A DNA stretch of 62,873 nt, taken from assembly GCA_910589275.1 (NCBI GenBank), contig CAJUTH010000018.1, positions 1-62,873 on the forward strand. Reading direction: 5' to 3'. Below, piece by piece: positions 35,149 to 44,544 of the stretch (position 1 is the stretch's first letter; every line of letters begins with the position of its first letter). The position numbers and the translations under genes were made by a program. The notes beneath the pieces were generated by a model that saw only the letters and a program-made list of their open reading frames with translations, was not told where the DNA came from and ran no database searches. Source of the stretch: an uncultured Dorea sp. (GTDB lineage Bacteria; Bacillota; Clostridia; Lachnospirales; Lachnospiraceae).

Positions 35149-35395
35149 GCAGATTGAGGAGATGACCGGCAGACAATATGGATGTATTTATGTAGTGGGC
35201 GGCGGGTCCAATGCGGAATACCTGAACCAGGTTACGGCAAAATATACGGGACGTACGGTCTACGCAGGACCCGGTGAAGCTACGGCTATCGGTAATCTGC
35301 TGGTACAGATGATTTATGACCAGAGGTTTGGCGGGCTAAAAGAAGCAAGGGAATGCGTAAAGCAGTCGTTTGAAATAAAGAAGTACGAAAAATAA
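35136..35395 (+). pseudogene. C-terminal remnant of a rhamnulokinase-type FGGY sugar kinase
   Basis: About 85 codons matching the extreme C-terminus of rhamnulokinase-like FGGY kinases: TIKQIEEMTGRQYGCIYVVG then GGSNAEYLNQVTAKYTGRTV and AGPGEATAIGNLLVQMI. The upstream 400 residues, including the catalytic and substrate-binding parts, are missing. The fragment begins upstream of the ATG at 35162 and is out of frame with the regulator fragment it is joined to. The operon thus lacks its own kinase. Confidence 0.78.
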
Positions 35396-35474
35396 TTCTG
35401 CTTGTGCAGCAGGCAGCACTAAGCGGCACAGGCGGAAATCATTTACAAAGAAAAATTACAAGGAGGATCAGAGA

Positions 35475-36893
35475 ATGTTAGTGAATACAAAGGCTAGAGT
35501 CGGGGTCTTTTCTATTGCTTTGGGCGCGTACCTGCCCCAGTTTCCCTCATTGGTTCCGGAATTTGAGGCGCAGTATGAGGCATTTAAGAAAACGATCCCG
35601 GAGACGGTAGAGATTGTAGACGGAGGGATCGTTACCACAAAGGAGCTGTCGCAGGCAGCCGGGGACAAGTTCCGCGCGGCGGACGTTGACCTTGTGATCT
35701 TACAGCTCCTCACCTACGCGGCTTCCTATAATATGCTTCCGGCGGTCCGGGATCTGGATGTGCCGGTAGTGCTAGTAAATGTCCAGAAGAAAAAGGCGCC
35801 GGATTATGAAAACACGGATACTGCCACATGGCTTGGCGAATTGTATGCATGCGGAGCCGTGGGGGAAATGGTGGCGGATCTTGAGCGCGCCGGGAAACGC
35901 CATGCGGTTATTACGGGCGTAGTGGAAGGCGGCGACCCGGGGGTACAGGCTGAGATTGAAGATTGGTGTCTGGCCGCGCAGGTCCGCCGCCGTTTCCGGG
36001 ATACGAATCTGGCGCAGATCGGACGGCCATATCCGGGCATGATGGATTTGTATATAGATGAAACAAACCTTTACCACAGGATGTTTCTTTATACCAAGCA
36101 GTTTGACTGGGAGAAGATGTGGGCAATCGCGGATAACATTACCGATGAGGAGCGGATCCGGGCGAAAGCGCAGGATATCCTTGACACCTTTGATATCGAG
36201 GGCGGCGGCACGGTTGAGAAGGTTTGGAAGATGGCAAAATATGTGGCTGCTTTTGAAGAGTGGGTAAAGGAGGAGCAGATTGCGTTTATTGCTTCCCACT
36301 ATGACGGCTTCGCTCAGGGGAAGGCCGGTGTTTTGGACAGTATGCTGATTCCCGCGTTCTCTATGTTGATTAAGCAAGGGGTTGCCTGCGCCGTGGAAGG
36401 GGATATCAAGGTAGCGATGGCGATGAGTATCCTTAAGACGATTTCCGGCATGGGGCAGCTCTCGGAGATGTATTCCATTGACTTTGAGGAAGATATTTGT
36501 ATTATCGGCCACAGCGGCTCCGGGGACGCCGATATATCGGCAAAGAAACCGACGATGAAGATCGTGCCTGTGTTCCATGGGAAGACCGGCGGCGGTTATC
36601 TGACTCAGTTTTATCCGCATCTTGGGCCGGTTACATATCTGGGTATTACACAGGATAGGGACGGTAATTTCAAGTTTGTCATTGCAGAGGGAGTCAACGA
36701 GGACGGTCCTATCTTTGAGTTCGGCGATACCAATATGCGGACACGTTTTGCCTGCGGGGCAAGGGAGTTCTGTAATAAATGGAGTGAGGCAGGTCCGACC
36801 CACCATATGGCCGCGGCGGCTGGAAAACATATCGACACAATTTTGAAGGTGGCAAAGATATTTAACGTGCCGGTAGATGTTATCACAAGGTAA
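35475..36893 (+). CDS. L-fucose/L-arabinose isomerase family protein
   Basis: A 472-residue sugar isomerase of the FucI/AraA superfamily that should convert an aldose to its ketose. Seen: VNVQKKKAPDYENTDTATWL, VEGGDPGVQAEIEDW, the acidic stretch AVEGDIKVAMAMSIL, and a C-terminal metal-site region with HHMAAAAGKH. Length fits. RBS AAGGAGG. It takes the place of rhamnose isomerase in an operon with rhamnulose-1-phosphate aldolase. The real substrate (rhamnose, fucose or arabinose) is not certain. Confidence 0.83.
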   Translation: MLVNTKARVGVFSIALGAYLPQFPSLVPEFEAQYEAFKKTIPETVEIVDGGIVTTKELSQAAGDKFRAADVDLVILQLLTYAASYNMLPAVRDLDVPVVLVNVQKKKAPDYENTDTATWLGELYACGAVGEMVADLERAGKRHAVITGVVEGGDPGVQAEIEDWCLAAQVRRRFRDTNLAQIGRPYPGMMDLYIDETNLYHRMFLYTKQFDWEKMWAIADNITDEERIRAKAQDILDTFDIEGGGTVEKVWKMAKYVAAFEEWVKEEQIAFIASHYDGFAQGKAGVLDSMLIPAFSMLIKQGVACAVEGDIKVAMAMSILKTISGMGQLSEMYSIDFEEDICIIGHSGSGDADISAKKPTMKIVPVFHGKTGGGYLTQFYPHLGPVTYLGITQDRDGNFKFVIAEGVNEDGPIFEFGDTNMRTRFACGAREFCNKWSEAGPTHHMAAAAGKHIDTILKVAKIFNVPVDVITR

Positions 36894-36953
36894 CCATATG
36901 ATAAAAGTTTTTTGACGCTGATATCATGATGATTAACAAGAAAGGAGAAAGAG

Positions 36954-37781
36954 ATGAGTATTACAGATGCAAAATTTGTTCAGGGTTTTATCCGTATGTG
37001 TAACGACGGATGGGAGCAGGGATGGCATGAGAGAAACGGCGGCAACTTATCGTACCGCATGAAAGCGGAGGAAGTTGAGGAAGTAAAGGAATATTTGAAT
37101 ATGGAAGGCCGGTGGAAGGAAATCGGAACCAGCGTGCCGGGGCTTGCGGGCGAGTATTTCATGGTGACGGGCAGTGGGAAATATTTCCGTAATGTGATCC
37201 TAGATCCGGCGGACAATATTTGTATTATTGAGCTGGATGACAGTGGTGAGAACTACCGGATTCTTTGGGGATTGGTTAATGGCGGAAATCCAACCAGCGA
37301 GCTTCCCAGCCATCTGATGAACCACGAAGTGAAGAAGGCGGCTACGGGCGGCGCCCACCGGGTGATTTACCACGCCCATACTACCAATGTAATCGCCCTT
37401 ACTTTTGTACTTCCGCTGAAGGATGAGGTGTTTACCAGGGAACTGTGGGAAATGGCTACGGAGTGCCCGGTAGTATTTCCGTCGGGAATCGGCGTAGTGG
37501 GCTGGATGGTTCCGGGGGGCCGGGATATCGCAGTGGCGACCAGCGAGCTGATGAAGCAGTATGACGTGGCGGTTTGGGCGCATCACGGGATGTTCTGCTC
37601 TGGGGAGGATTTTGACCTGACCTTCGGGCTGATGCATACGGTGGAAAAATCGGCGGAGATCCTTGTGAAGATGCTGTCTATGCGGCCGGACAAGCTGCAG
37701 ACGATTTCGCCGCAGAATTTCCGCGACCTTGCGGCAGATTTTAAGGTGACGCTGCCTGAGAGATTTTTATATGAGAAATAA
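36954..37781 (+). CDS. rhaD: Rhamnulose-1-phosphate aldolase
   Basis: A 275-residue class II aldolase that splits rhamnulose 1-phosphate into dihydroxyacetone phosphate and L-lactaldehyde. Homologous over its full length to E. coli RhaD (274 residues): WHERNGGNLSYR, VTGSGKYFRNV, LDPADN, ILWGLVNGGNPTSELP. Zinc ligands are in YHAHTTN (two His) and AHHGMF (His). RBS AAAGGAG. It lies between the isomerase and the lactaldehyde reductase, matching the pathway order. Confidence 0.92.
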   Translation: MSITDAKFVQGFIRMCNDGWEQGWHERNGGNLSYRMKAEEVEEVKEYLNMEGRWKEIGTSVPGLAGEYFMVTGSGKYFRNVILDPADNICIIELDDSGENYRILWGLVNGGNPTSELPSHLMNHEVKKAATGGAHRVIYHAHTTNVIALTFVLPLKDEVFTRELWEMATECPVVFPSGIGVVGWMVPGGRDIAVATSELMKQYDVAVWAHHGMFCSGEDFDLTFGLMHTVEKSAEILVKMLSMRPDKLQTISPQNFRDLAADFKVTLPERFLYEK

Positions 37782-37819
37782 GCTGCAATTTATATTTTGA
37801 TTTAAGGAGGAAGATGGAC

Positions 37820-38965
37820 ATGGTAAATCGGTTTGTATTGAATGGGATTTCTTATCACGGAAAGGGAGCGGTTCAGGAGATTCCAGAGATTATTAAGAGC
37901 AAGGGTTTTCAGAAGGCATTTATAGCCTCTGACCCGGATTTGGTGAAGTTTCAGGTAACAAAGAAAATTACGGATCTTTTAGACGCCTGGGGTATGGCTT
38001 ATGAGGTGTATTCGGATATTAAGCCGAATCCTACGATCGAGAATGTAAAGGCTGGCGTAGCGGCATATAAGGCATCCGGGGCGGATTATATGATTACGGT
38101 TGGCGGCGGTTCTTCGATGGATACCGGAAAAGCCATCGGCATCATTATCAATAATCCGGAATTTGAGGACGTTCGTTCTCTGGAGGGCACAGCACCTACG
38201 AAGAATGCCACGGTATTTACCATTGCAGTGCCGACGACCGCAGGAACTGCTGCGGAGGCGACGATTAATTATGTTATAACAGATGTGGAGAAGAAGCGGA
38301 AGTTTGTCTGCGTGGATACCAATGATATTCCGAATATCGCGATCGTGGATCCGGATATGATGTCTACGATGCCAAAAGGGTTGACGGCGGCAACCGGAAT
38401 GGATGCGCTGACCCATGCCATCGAAGGGTACACGACAAAGGCGGCTTGGGATTTGGCTGACTGCCTGAATTTGGAGGCGATCCGTCTGATTGCAAAAAGT
38501 TTGAGGGATGCGGTGGAAAATAAGCCGGAAGGCCGGGAGGGCATGGCTCTTGGACAGTATGTGACGGGAATGGCATTTTCAAATGTAGGACTTGGGATCG
38601 CCCACTCCATGGCGCATACTCTGGGAGCAGTCTATGATACGCCTCATGGAGTAGCCTGCGCGATGATGCTGCCGATCGTTATGGAATATAATGCGAAGTG
38701 CAGCGGGGAGAAATACCGTGAGATCGCGAGGGCTATGAATGTGGCCGGCGTAGATGGGATGAGTCAGGAGGAATACCGGAAGGCGGCTGTTGAGGCGGTA
38801 AAGAGGCTGTCGGCAGACGTGGGCATCCCTGAAAAACTTGAGGCGCTGAAGGAAGAAGACTTGGATTTCCTGGCTGAGTCGGCGTATGCGGATGCCTGCA
38901 GGCCCAGCAATCCGAAGGATACGAGCGTGGAAGATTTAAAGGAGCTGTTCCGTAAGCTGATGTAA
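37820..38965 (+). CDS. fucO: Lactaldehyde reductase (iron-containing alcohol dehydrogenase)
   Basis: A 381-residue group III alcohol dehydrogenase very similar to E. coli FucO, reducing L-lactaldehyde to 1,2-propanediol with NADH. Seen: VGGGSSMDTGKAIGII, PTTAGTAAEATINYVITD, the iron site pattern D...H in GMDALTHAIEGY, and HSMAHTLGAVYDTPHG. ATG 37820 is 9 bases after AAGGAGG; the ATG at 37814 is too close to it and FucO itself starts at the equivalent point. Disposes of reducing power from deoxysugar use. Confidence 0.93.
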   Translation: MVNRFVLNGISYHGKGAVQEIPEIIKSKGFQKAFIASDPDLVKFQVTKKITDLLDAWGMAYEVYSDIKPNPTIENVKAGVAAYKASGADYMITVGGGSSMDTGKAIGIIINNPEFEDVRSLEGTAPTKNATVFTIAVPTTAGTAAEATINYVITDVEKKRKFVCVDTNDIPNIAIVDPDMMSTMPKGLTAATGMDALTHAIEGYTTKAAWDLADCLNLEAIRLIAKSLRDAVENKPEGREGMALGQYVTGMAFSNVGLGIAHSMAHTLGAVYDTPHGVACAMMLPIVMEYNAKCSGEKYREIARAMNVAGVDGMSQEEYRKAAVEAVKRLSADVGIPEKLEALKEEDLDFLAESAYADACRPSNPKDTSVEDLKELFRKLM

Positions 38966-38984
38966 TCTACGAAAGAAAGACTGT

Positions 38985-39020
38985 ACTTTCGGGAATCAGT
39001 CAAGCCTGATTCCCGAAAGT
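38985..39020. terminator. Terminator hairpin between fucO and topB
   Basis: ACTTTCGGGAATCAG (38985-38999) and CTGATTCCCGAAAGT (39006-39020) are perfect 15-bp inverted repeats. The hairpin overlaps the last codons of the convergent topB gene. Confidence 0.75.
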
Positions 39021-41215
39021 GCGTCTGCAAACGCGGTATTCACCGCTTCTTTTTTCTGCTTTTTCATGTAATTTTGTACATCCTTTTTGGTCACACCGGC
39101 GCCTTCTTTCTGGCGTCTCGCCTTAAAAGCAGAGAGCTTTTCCTTATAGCCACAGGTGCAGACAAAGGTTTCTTCTTCGCCTCGCTTGATAAGTTCCATT
39201 TTCTTATGGCAGTTAGGGCATCTGGCGTTGCTTGTACGCGCGATGGTTTCCCGGTAGCCGCATTCCCTGTCTTGGCATACAAGGAGCCTTGCGTTTTTTC
39301 CGTTAACAGAGAGCATCCGTTTGCCGCAGCGGGGACATTTGGTGTTGGTTAAGTTATCGTGGCGGTAGGCGCCGCTGGAAGTCTTGATTTCGCTGATCAA
39401 GCCTTTTGTGTACTGTTCGATCTCGCTGATAAATGCAGCTTCCTTCCGGGAGCCTCCGGCAATATCCGCCAGCTTCATTTCCCACTGTGCGGTAAGCTCC
39501 GGTTTCTTTAAATCCTCCGGCACAAGAGCCAGAAGCTGCCTGCCCTTGGAGGTTACGAAGAGCTCGTTTCCCTTCTTTTCGATGAGGAAGGAGTGGAACA
39601 GTTTCTCGATGATATCGGCTCTGGTGGCAACTGTGCCCAGACCTCCGGTTTCATTCAATGTTTTTCGCGCTTTCTGATCTTTGGTTTCCATGTATTTCAC
39701 CGGATTTTCCATAGCAGACAGTAGTGTGGCTTCGGTAAACCTTGCGGGCGGCTTTGTCTTTCCATGGGTGATACCGGCTTTCGTAACGGGAAAAGCAGTT
39801 CCCTGTTCGATGACTGGGAGAGACTGGTCCCGAAGGCGGAAGGCGTCTTTGGGACTGCCAAATGGATCTGCGTCGTCATCGTACTCATCGGAGCCGCTTG
39901 GGAGGCTGTCCTCATAGACGGCTTTCCAGCCCGCGGCCTTGACCTGCTTTCCGGATGCGGTAAAGGATTCCTCGGCAGCCTCTGCCCGCAAGGTGGTCTG
40001 TTCATATTCGAATGCCGGATAAAGGACGCTGATAAAACGCCGGATTACAAGATCATAAATTTTCCGTTCTTCGTTTGTCATATGGTCTAGCTGGACATAT
40101 TCTTCGGTAGGAATGATCGCGTGGTGGTCGCTGACCTTCTTATCGTCTACAAAGGATTTGCTCACCCGGATTGGCTTTTTCATAAGCTGCGGGATGAATT
40201 TTTTATACGGCCCGATATTGCAGGCGCTTAACCGCTCCTTTATCGTGGGGACAATGTCAGTTCCAATGTACCGGGAGTCGGTCCGAGGGTAGGTCAGTAC
40301 CTTGTGGTTTTCATAGAGACGCTGCATGATATTCAAGGTTTCTTTGGCGGAGAAAGCGAAGCGTTTGTTGGCGTCTTGCTGAAGTTCCGTCAGGTCGTAA
40401 AGTCCCGGAGCATGGGTCTTCTTTGCAGATTTTTTCACTTCTGTTACAAGAAGTTTCTGCCCGTTCAGCCGGGCAAGTATTTGATCGGCGGATTCCTTCC
40501 AGAAGGTACAGGAGCCGCCGCCTTTTTTGTTCTGCCAGGTCCATGTGATGCCGCCGGCCTGACAGGTGAGGCCATAGTAATCCTTGGGCTTAAAAGAGCG
40601 GATCTGCTCTTCGCGTCCGGCAATAATGGCAAGGGTCGGAGTCTGGACGCGGCCGCAGGAGAGCTGGGCGTTGTGCCTGCAGGTCAGCGCGCGCGTGGCG
40701 TTGATGCCCACCAGCCAGTCTGCTTTAGCGCGGCTTCTCGCCGCCCGGTAAAGGTTCTCATAAGCGCGTCCTTCTTTCAGATGGGAAAATCCTTCTCTTA
40801 TGGCCTTATCGGTTACAGAAGAAATCCAGAGCCGTTTCACCGGTTTATGGCAGCCGGATCTGTCTAGGATCCACCGGGCCACCAGTTCGCCTTCGCGGCC
40901 GGCGTCGGTGGCAATGATGATTTCAGAGACATCCTTTCGGAATAACTGAGCCTTTACATTGTGATATTGCTTTGCAGTCTGCTTCATGACAACAAGCTGC
41001 CATTTCTCCGGGATCATAGGAAGGTAAGACATATCCCATTCCTTGAATTTCTTGTCGTATTCTTCCGGGTCGGCAAGGGTTACTAAATGGCCGAGAGCCC
41101 ATGTTACAATGTACCGGCTGCCTTCGATAGCGCCGGAAATGTTTTTTTGACAATGCAAGACGCGGGCAATATCCCGCGCCACAGATGGTTTTTCTGCTAG
41201 AACAAGTGATTTCAT
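38996..41215 (-). CDS. topB: DNA topoisomerase III
   Basis: A 739-residue type IA topoisomerase. The N-terminal TOPRIM domain starts SLVLAEKPSVARDIARVL and includes the acidic triad region IATDAGREGELVARW. The catalytic tyrosine is in LTYPRTDSRYI. Two C-terminal zinc ribbons (CPRCGKRM, CPNCHKKM) follow, consistent with firmicute TopB. The ATG at 41215 overlaps the stop of the J-domain gene (TAATG). Unlinks DNA during replication and recombination. Confidence 0.95.
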   Translation of the reverse strand: MKSLVLAEKPSVARDIARVLHCQKNISGAIEGSRYIVTWALGHLVTLADPEEYDKKFKEWDMSYLPMIPEKWQLVVMKQTAKQYHNVKAQLFRKDVSEIIIATDAGREGELVARWILDRSGCHKPVKRLWISSVTDKAIREGFSHLKEGRAYENLYRAARSRAKADWLVGINATRALTCRHNAQLSCGRVQTPTLAIIAGREEQIRSFKPKDYYGLTCQAGGITWTWQNKKGGGSCTFWKESADQILARLNGQKLLVTEVKKSAKKTHAPGLYDLTELQQDANKRFAFSAKETLNIMQRLYENHKVLTYPRTDSRYIGTDIVPTIKERLSACNIGPYKKFIPQLMKKPIRVSKSFVDDKKVSDHHAIIPTEEYVQLDHMTNEERKIYDLVIRRFISVLYPAFEYEQTTLRAEAAEESFTASGKQVKAAGWKAVYEDSLPSGSDEYDDDADPFGSPKDAFRLRDQSLPVIEQGTAFPVTKAGITHGKTKPPARFTEATLLSAMENPVKYMETKDQKARKTLNETGGLGTVATRADIIEKLFHSFLIEKKGNELFVTSKGRQLLALVPEDLKKPELTAQWEMKLADIAGGSRKEAAFISEIEQYTKGLISEIKTSSGAYRHDNLTNTKCPRCGKRMLSVNGKNARLLVCQDRECGYRETIARTSNARCPNCHKKMELIKRGEEETFVCTCGYKEKLSAFKARRQKEGAGVTKKDVQNYMKKQKKEAVNTAFADALSGIRLD

Positions 41216-41931
41216 TACATATATCCTCCATAGTATCCCGGTCCGCCGCAGCACATACCGCCGCCGCAGCAGAGATTACAGATTAGATTGGCGATGCAAA
41301 GCTTCATACAGTAATTACTGCCTGCCATAGGGTAAGTTTGATAGGAACCCTGTCTGGTCTGGTACCAGCTTCCGCCGCTCTGCAGACGCTGCAGCAGCAC
41401 CTGATACTGCATATCGTTTGGATTCATCTGATAAGCAGTCCGGGCATGTTCTAGGGCGATTACATTGTTTCCGAGACCAGAATTGGCAATGGCGCTGTAG
41501 TAGTACCAGCGGTCAGAACGGTCTTTGATATTGTTCAATACATTGAGCGCTTCTTGGTAATGCCGGCTGTTAATGTAGTTGGCGGCGGCGCGCAGATGCA
41601 GGTTCTCCTCCGTGTCTGCCGAGGAGGAACTTGACTGCCCGTAAGAACCGGAACCCATTCCCCAGAAGCTTCCAAAGCCTCCGAAGGGATCCTCTGTCCC
41701 GTATGAGCCTGCGCTGCCGTACGAGCCGGAGCTATAGCCGGATTCCCGCTCTTTTATGATCTGCTGGTATGCCTGCTGTATCTCTTTGAATTTGGCTTCG
41801 GCAAAATCTTTATTTGGATTGTTAATATTGGCGTCGGGGTGGTATTTCCTGCTTAAATTCCGGTATGCTTTTTTGACTTCGTCGTCACTTGCATCCCTAG
41901 AAACGCCTAATATTTGATATGGATCTGTCAT
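41215..41931 (-). CDS. J-domain (DnaJ-like) protein
   Basis: A 238-residue protein with an N-terminal J domain (about 3-65) carrying the essential HPD in KYHPDAN, a Gly/Ser/Tyr-rich linker (about 68-105), a TPR-like helical segment (ALNVLNN...ALEHARTAYQMNPND) and a Cys/Gly-rich C-terminus (NLCCGGGMCCGGPGYYGGYM). A DnaK co-chaperone of unknown client. Coupled to topB downstream and DUF5685 upstream. Confidence 0.88.
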   Translation of the reverse strand: MTDPYQILGVSRDASDDEVKKAYRNLSRKYHPDANINNPNKDFAEAKFKEIQQAYQQIIKERESGYSSGSYGSAGSYGTEDPFGGFGSFWGMGSGSYGQSSSSSADTEENLHLRAAANYINSRHYQEALNVLNNIKDRSDRWYYYSAIANSGLGNNVIALEHARTAYQMNPNDMQYQVLLQRLQSGGSWYQTRQGSYQTYPMAGSNYCMKLCIANLICNLCCGGGMCCGGPGYYGGYM

Positions 41932-41979
41932 GTTAATTCTCCTGAATGCTGCTAAGGGAAACTGTCCCTTAGATTATCT

Positions 41980-42831
41980 TTAAGAAGTCTTCATGGATTC
42001 TTCCGCTTTCTGCGTCCGTTTTTGGCATACGGCCTCATATCTGGACCATACGCCGGAATAGAGGATATTGCGGAGAATTTCTGCATGGGTGAGAATTGGA
42101 AGCTTTTCAAATTCTCTGGAGCATTCCGCAATCATCATTGTCAGAATCTGTTTGCAGTAATTATTAAAATCAGCGCGTCCGCAGACTTCTCTTAAAGGAT
42201 TATAGCACCCATTTGCCAAATCGTCATCAATATCTTCAAACGCATCCATTAAATATATGAATTTTCCTAGAAAAAAACCTAATTTCCGGAGGGAGGTTTC
42301 CCATTCATCCTGTTTGTATGCAAAGATTTCAGCCATGATTTTTCCAAAGAGTCCGGCCATTTTGTCCAAATCCAGATCATTCTGTTTCTCCAAGGCAGAA
42401 AGCTGATGCAGCCGATTTGCGATGAGCGCCGTTTTTTTGGGATAGCGGTTTTCAATTGTCCCAAGCTTATGTCGAAGGAGTCTGGCGTTTATGTACGCTT
42501 TCTTTTTGCGCTCGTCCTTCCAGTCGTCAATACATTTATAATACGAGAGAATTAAATTCATATCCGCGGCATAGGATGTGAAGCAATTCGTTCTGGCGGC
42601 GTGTTTTTGAAATGGATGGGCAATACAGTTTACATGCATGTGTTCCGGCTCCGGTTCGTACAGGCCGGAGAGCAGGATGATCAGAAACGTCATATCATAG
42701 GAAAGGGTAAGCTGCCCGGCCTTGCCGTACTGCTCCTTTAAAACCTTGCAGAGCCCGCAGTAATATGCATGGTAAATGTCAAAATCCTTGAATTTCATCT
42801 CTGCTTTATTGATCGCGATATAGCCGAACAT
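41980..42831 (-). CDS. DUF5685 family protein
   Basis: A 283-residue mainly helical protein beginning MFGYIAINKAEMKFKDFDIY, followed by YYCGLCKVLKEQYG, typical of DUF5685. ATG 42831 follows AAGGAGC. It has several conserved Cys and an acidic DAFEDIDDD run, reminiscent of prenyl-synthase-like helical folds, but no function is established. Clusters with the J-domain gene, as is common in Lachnospiraceae. Confidence 0.8.
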   Translation of the reverse strand: MFGYIAINKAEMKFKDFDIYHAYYCGLCKVLKEQYGKAGQLTLSYDMTFLIILLSGLYEPEPEHMHVNCIAHPFQKHAARTNCFTSYAADMNLILSYYKCIDDWKDERKKKAYINARLLRHKLGTIENRYPKKTALIANRLHQLSALEKQNDLDLDKMAGLFGKIMAEIFAYKQDEWETSLRKLGFFLGKFIYLMDAFEDIDDDLANGCYNPLREVCGRADFNNYCKQILTMMIAECSREFEKLPILTHAEILRNILYSGVWSRYEAVCQKRTQKAEESMKTS

Positions 42832-42842
42832 AGAACTGCTCC

Positions 42843-43238
42843 TTAGCTGTTTTTGATAAATGTTGTATTGCATTTGGGGCATCGGATTTCAATCCGCCCT
42901 TTGCCCCTTGGAATGCGGATCTTCTGCCTGCAGGAAGGACACTTGTAGATATGGTGGGTCTTTCTCTGGGCGAATCGATTCTTCTGAGTGTAAAACCACC
43001 GGCGGAACTTTGCCGTGCGGTTTAGAAATTGCTGGTTTTCCGCCGACCGTTTATAGACGTTTCTAGAAAACATCCGGTAATAGGTCAGGATAATGCCCGC
43101 CCATGCAAGCAAAGGAATCAGCCTGTTTGTGGAAAAATAATTGAAAACAATCATTACAAGCGTGAAACCCATGGTAAAGCGTCCAAGGGAGTCCATACCA
43201 TAGCGTCCCGCCATAAAACGTGCGAATTTCTCTCGCAT
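42843..43238 (-). CDS. Zinc-ribbon membrane protein
   Basis: A 131-residue protein with two membrane helices (about residues 15-50) and a C-terminal zinc ribbon: YKCPSCRQKIRIPRGKGRI then CPKCNTTF. ATG 43238 lies 8 bases after AGAGGTG; an ATG two codons upstream is too close. First gene of an operon with DUF5685, the J-domain protein and topB. Function unknown. Confidence 0.78.
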   Translation of the reverse strand: MREKFARFMAGRYGMDSLGRFTMGFTLVMIVFNYFSTNRLIPLLAWAGIILTYYRMFSRNVYKRSAENQQFLNRTAKFRRWFYTQKNRFAQRKTHHIYKCPSCRQKIRIPRGKGRIEIRCPKCNTTFIKNS

Positions 43239-43332
43239 AATCATCACCTCTGTAAAAATCATACGCTATCTAAGAGCAAAGTCAATAAACTTCCTCTAAA
43301 AAATCTATAAAAATTAGAAAGGATGTGTTATT

Positions 43333-43369
43333 CTATACTTATTGAACCACTAATGTTTAATAAGTATAG
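43333..43369. promoter_or_regulatory. Inverted repeat upstream of the sortase gene
   Basis: CTATACTTATT (43333-43343) and AATAAGTATAG (43359-43369) are perfect 11-bp inverted repeats ending 14 bases before the start codon. Could be an operator or a translation-controlling hairpin. Confidence 0.45.
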
Positions 43370-43383
43370 GCAGGGGGCAGATT

Positions 43384-44163
43384 ATGGGAAAGGATAAGCA
43401 TTACCGGAGAGGGCAGAAAAAGAGAAAGGGCGGCGTGATAAGTGCAATCATTTTTATTGTGGCGCTGGCTGTGTTTTGTTTTTCAGGTTATCAGTTATAC
43501 GGGATTTTCAGCGGATATTCCAAGGGGAAGGAAGAGTATGATAAGATTAGGGAGATAGCCGTTGACGAGAAGGATAAGGATAATTTCAGGGTAAATTTTG
43601 ACGAGCTCATGGCTATTAATCCGGATACGGTAGGATGGCTCAGGTTCTATCCTGAACCGGCGCAGATCAATTATCCGTTAGTACAGACAGATAACAATGA
43701 CTTATATCTGAAAAAGACTTTTTCTGCAAATGAAAATACGGTAGGCGCTATTTTTCTTAATTATATTAACCATCCGGATTTTAATGATAAGAATACGATT
43801 ATTTACGGACACCGTATGAAGGACAATTCCATGTTCCATGAACTGGAAAAGTATCAGGAGAAATCATTCTGGGAGGAAAACCAGTACTTCTACATTTATA
43901 CGCCTGATGGACGGGAGATTACGTATCAGATTTATTCGGCGGGTATCGTGAAAGATATTTCGGATTCCTATAAGACAGAATTTCTCTCAACGGAGGAATT
44001 TGATGATTTTCTTGAAACCACCAAGATTGCCGGAGCGTATGATACGGGCGTACAAGTGAACGTTCATGATCTGATCGTAACGCTTTCCACCTGTACGAAA
44101 GAAAGCGATGATAACCGTATGGTGGTCAGAGGCGTTAAAATAGAGGAAAAGAATCTGGATTAA
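43384..44163 (+). CDS. Class B sortase
   Basis: A 259-residue membrane-anchored transpeptidase. One helix at about residues 18-40, then the sortase fold: WLRFYPEPAQINYPLVQ, catalytic His in IIYGHRMKDNSMFHEL, catalytic Cys in LSTCTKESDDNRMVVRG with the Arg following. The spacing and TLSTC start fit class B, which attaches surface proteins to peptidoglycan. No substrate gene with an obvious sorting signal is adjacent. Confidence 0.92.
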   Translation: MGKDKHYRRGQKKRKGGVISAIIFIVALAVFCFSGYQLYGIFSGYSKGKEEYDKIREIAVDEKDKDNFRVNFDELMAINPDTVGWLRFYPEPAQINYPLVQTDNNDLYLKKTFSANENTVGAIFLNYINHPDFNDKNTIIYGHRMKDNSMFHELEKYQEKSFWEENQYFYIYTPDGREITYQIYSAGIVKDISDSYKTEFLSTEEFDDFLETTKIAGAYDTGVQVNVHDLIVTLSTCTKESDDNRMVVRGVKIEEKNLD

Positions 44164-44175
44164 AGGGGGCGTTGG

Positions 44176-44367
44176 ATGGCGGCATATATATATGAAGTGG
44201 GAGATATCGTGAAATTGAAAAAGAAGCATCCCTGCGGCAGCTTTGAGTGGAAGATCCTGCGCGTGGGAGCCGATTTTAGGCTAAAATGCATGGGCTGCGG
44301 GCATCAGATCATGATTGCAAGGAAGCTTGTGGAAAAGAATACGAAAGGACTGCGAAAGCCTGAGTAA
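44176..44367 (+). CDS. DUF951 family protein
   Basis: A 63-residue protein of the DUF951 family: YEVGDIVKLKKKHPCGSFEW, then LKCMGCGHQIMIAR. Three cysteines suggest metal binding. In Firmicutes it usually sits close to rpsF-ssb-rpsR, as here. Function unknown. Confidence 0.85.
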   Translation: MAAYIYEVGDIVKLKKKHPCGSFEWKILRVGADFRLKCMGCGHQIMIARKLVEKNTKGLRKPE

Positions 44368-44486
44368 ATATTTCCACCTGTGCGGTTAGGGGCTGTCTGC
44401 CGGAAACTGGGCGCCCTCTTATGCGTTGCATAATAGAGCGCCCAGTTTCCGGCAGACAGCCCCTAACCGCACAGGTGGAAATATTT
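44366..44486. repeat. Perfect 49-bp inverted repeat
   Basis: Arms 44366-44414 and 44438-44486 are exact reverse complements; the central 23 bases pair partly. The core (GGGCGCC..TTATGCGTTGCATAA..GCGCCC) resembles the tip of the palindromic elements at 14847 and 15421. It lies between DUF951 and rpsF, starting in the DUF951 stop codon, and may serve as a terminator. Confidence 0.85.
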
Positions 44487-44496
44487 TGTAAAATGC

Positions 44497-44525
44497 TTGC
44501 GCGGCCAGGAGATTTGTGGTATCAT
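44497..44525 (+). promoter_or_regulatory. Promoter of rpsF-ssb-rpsR
   Basis: TTGCGC (44497-44502), 17-base spacer, TATCAT (44520-44525), just past the long inverted repeat. Confidence 0.55.
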
Positions 44526-44544
44526 ATCGAATTGTGATATATTG

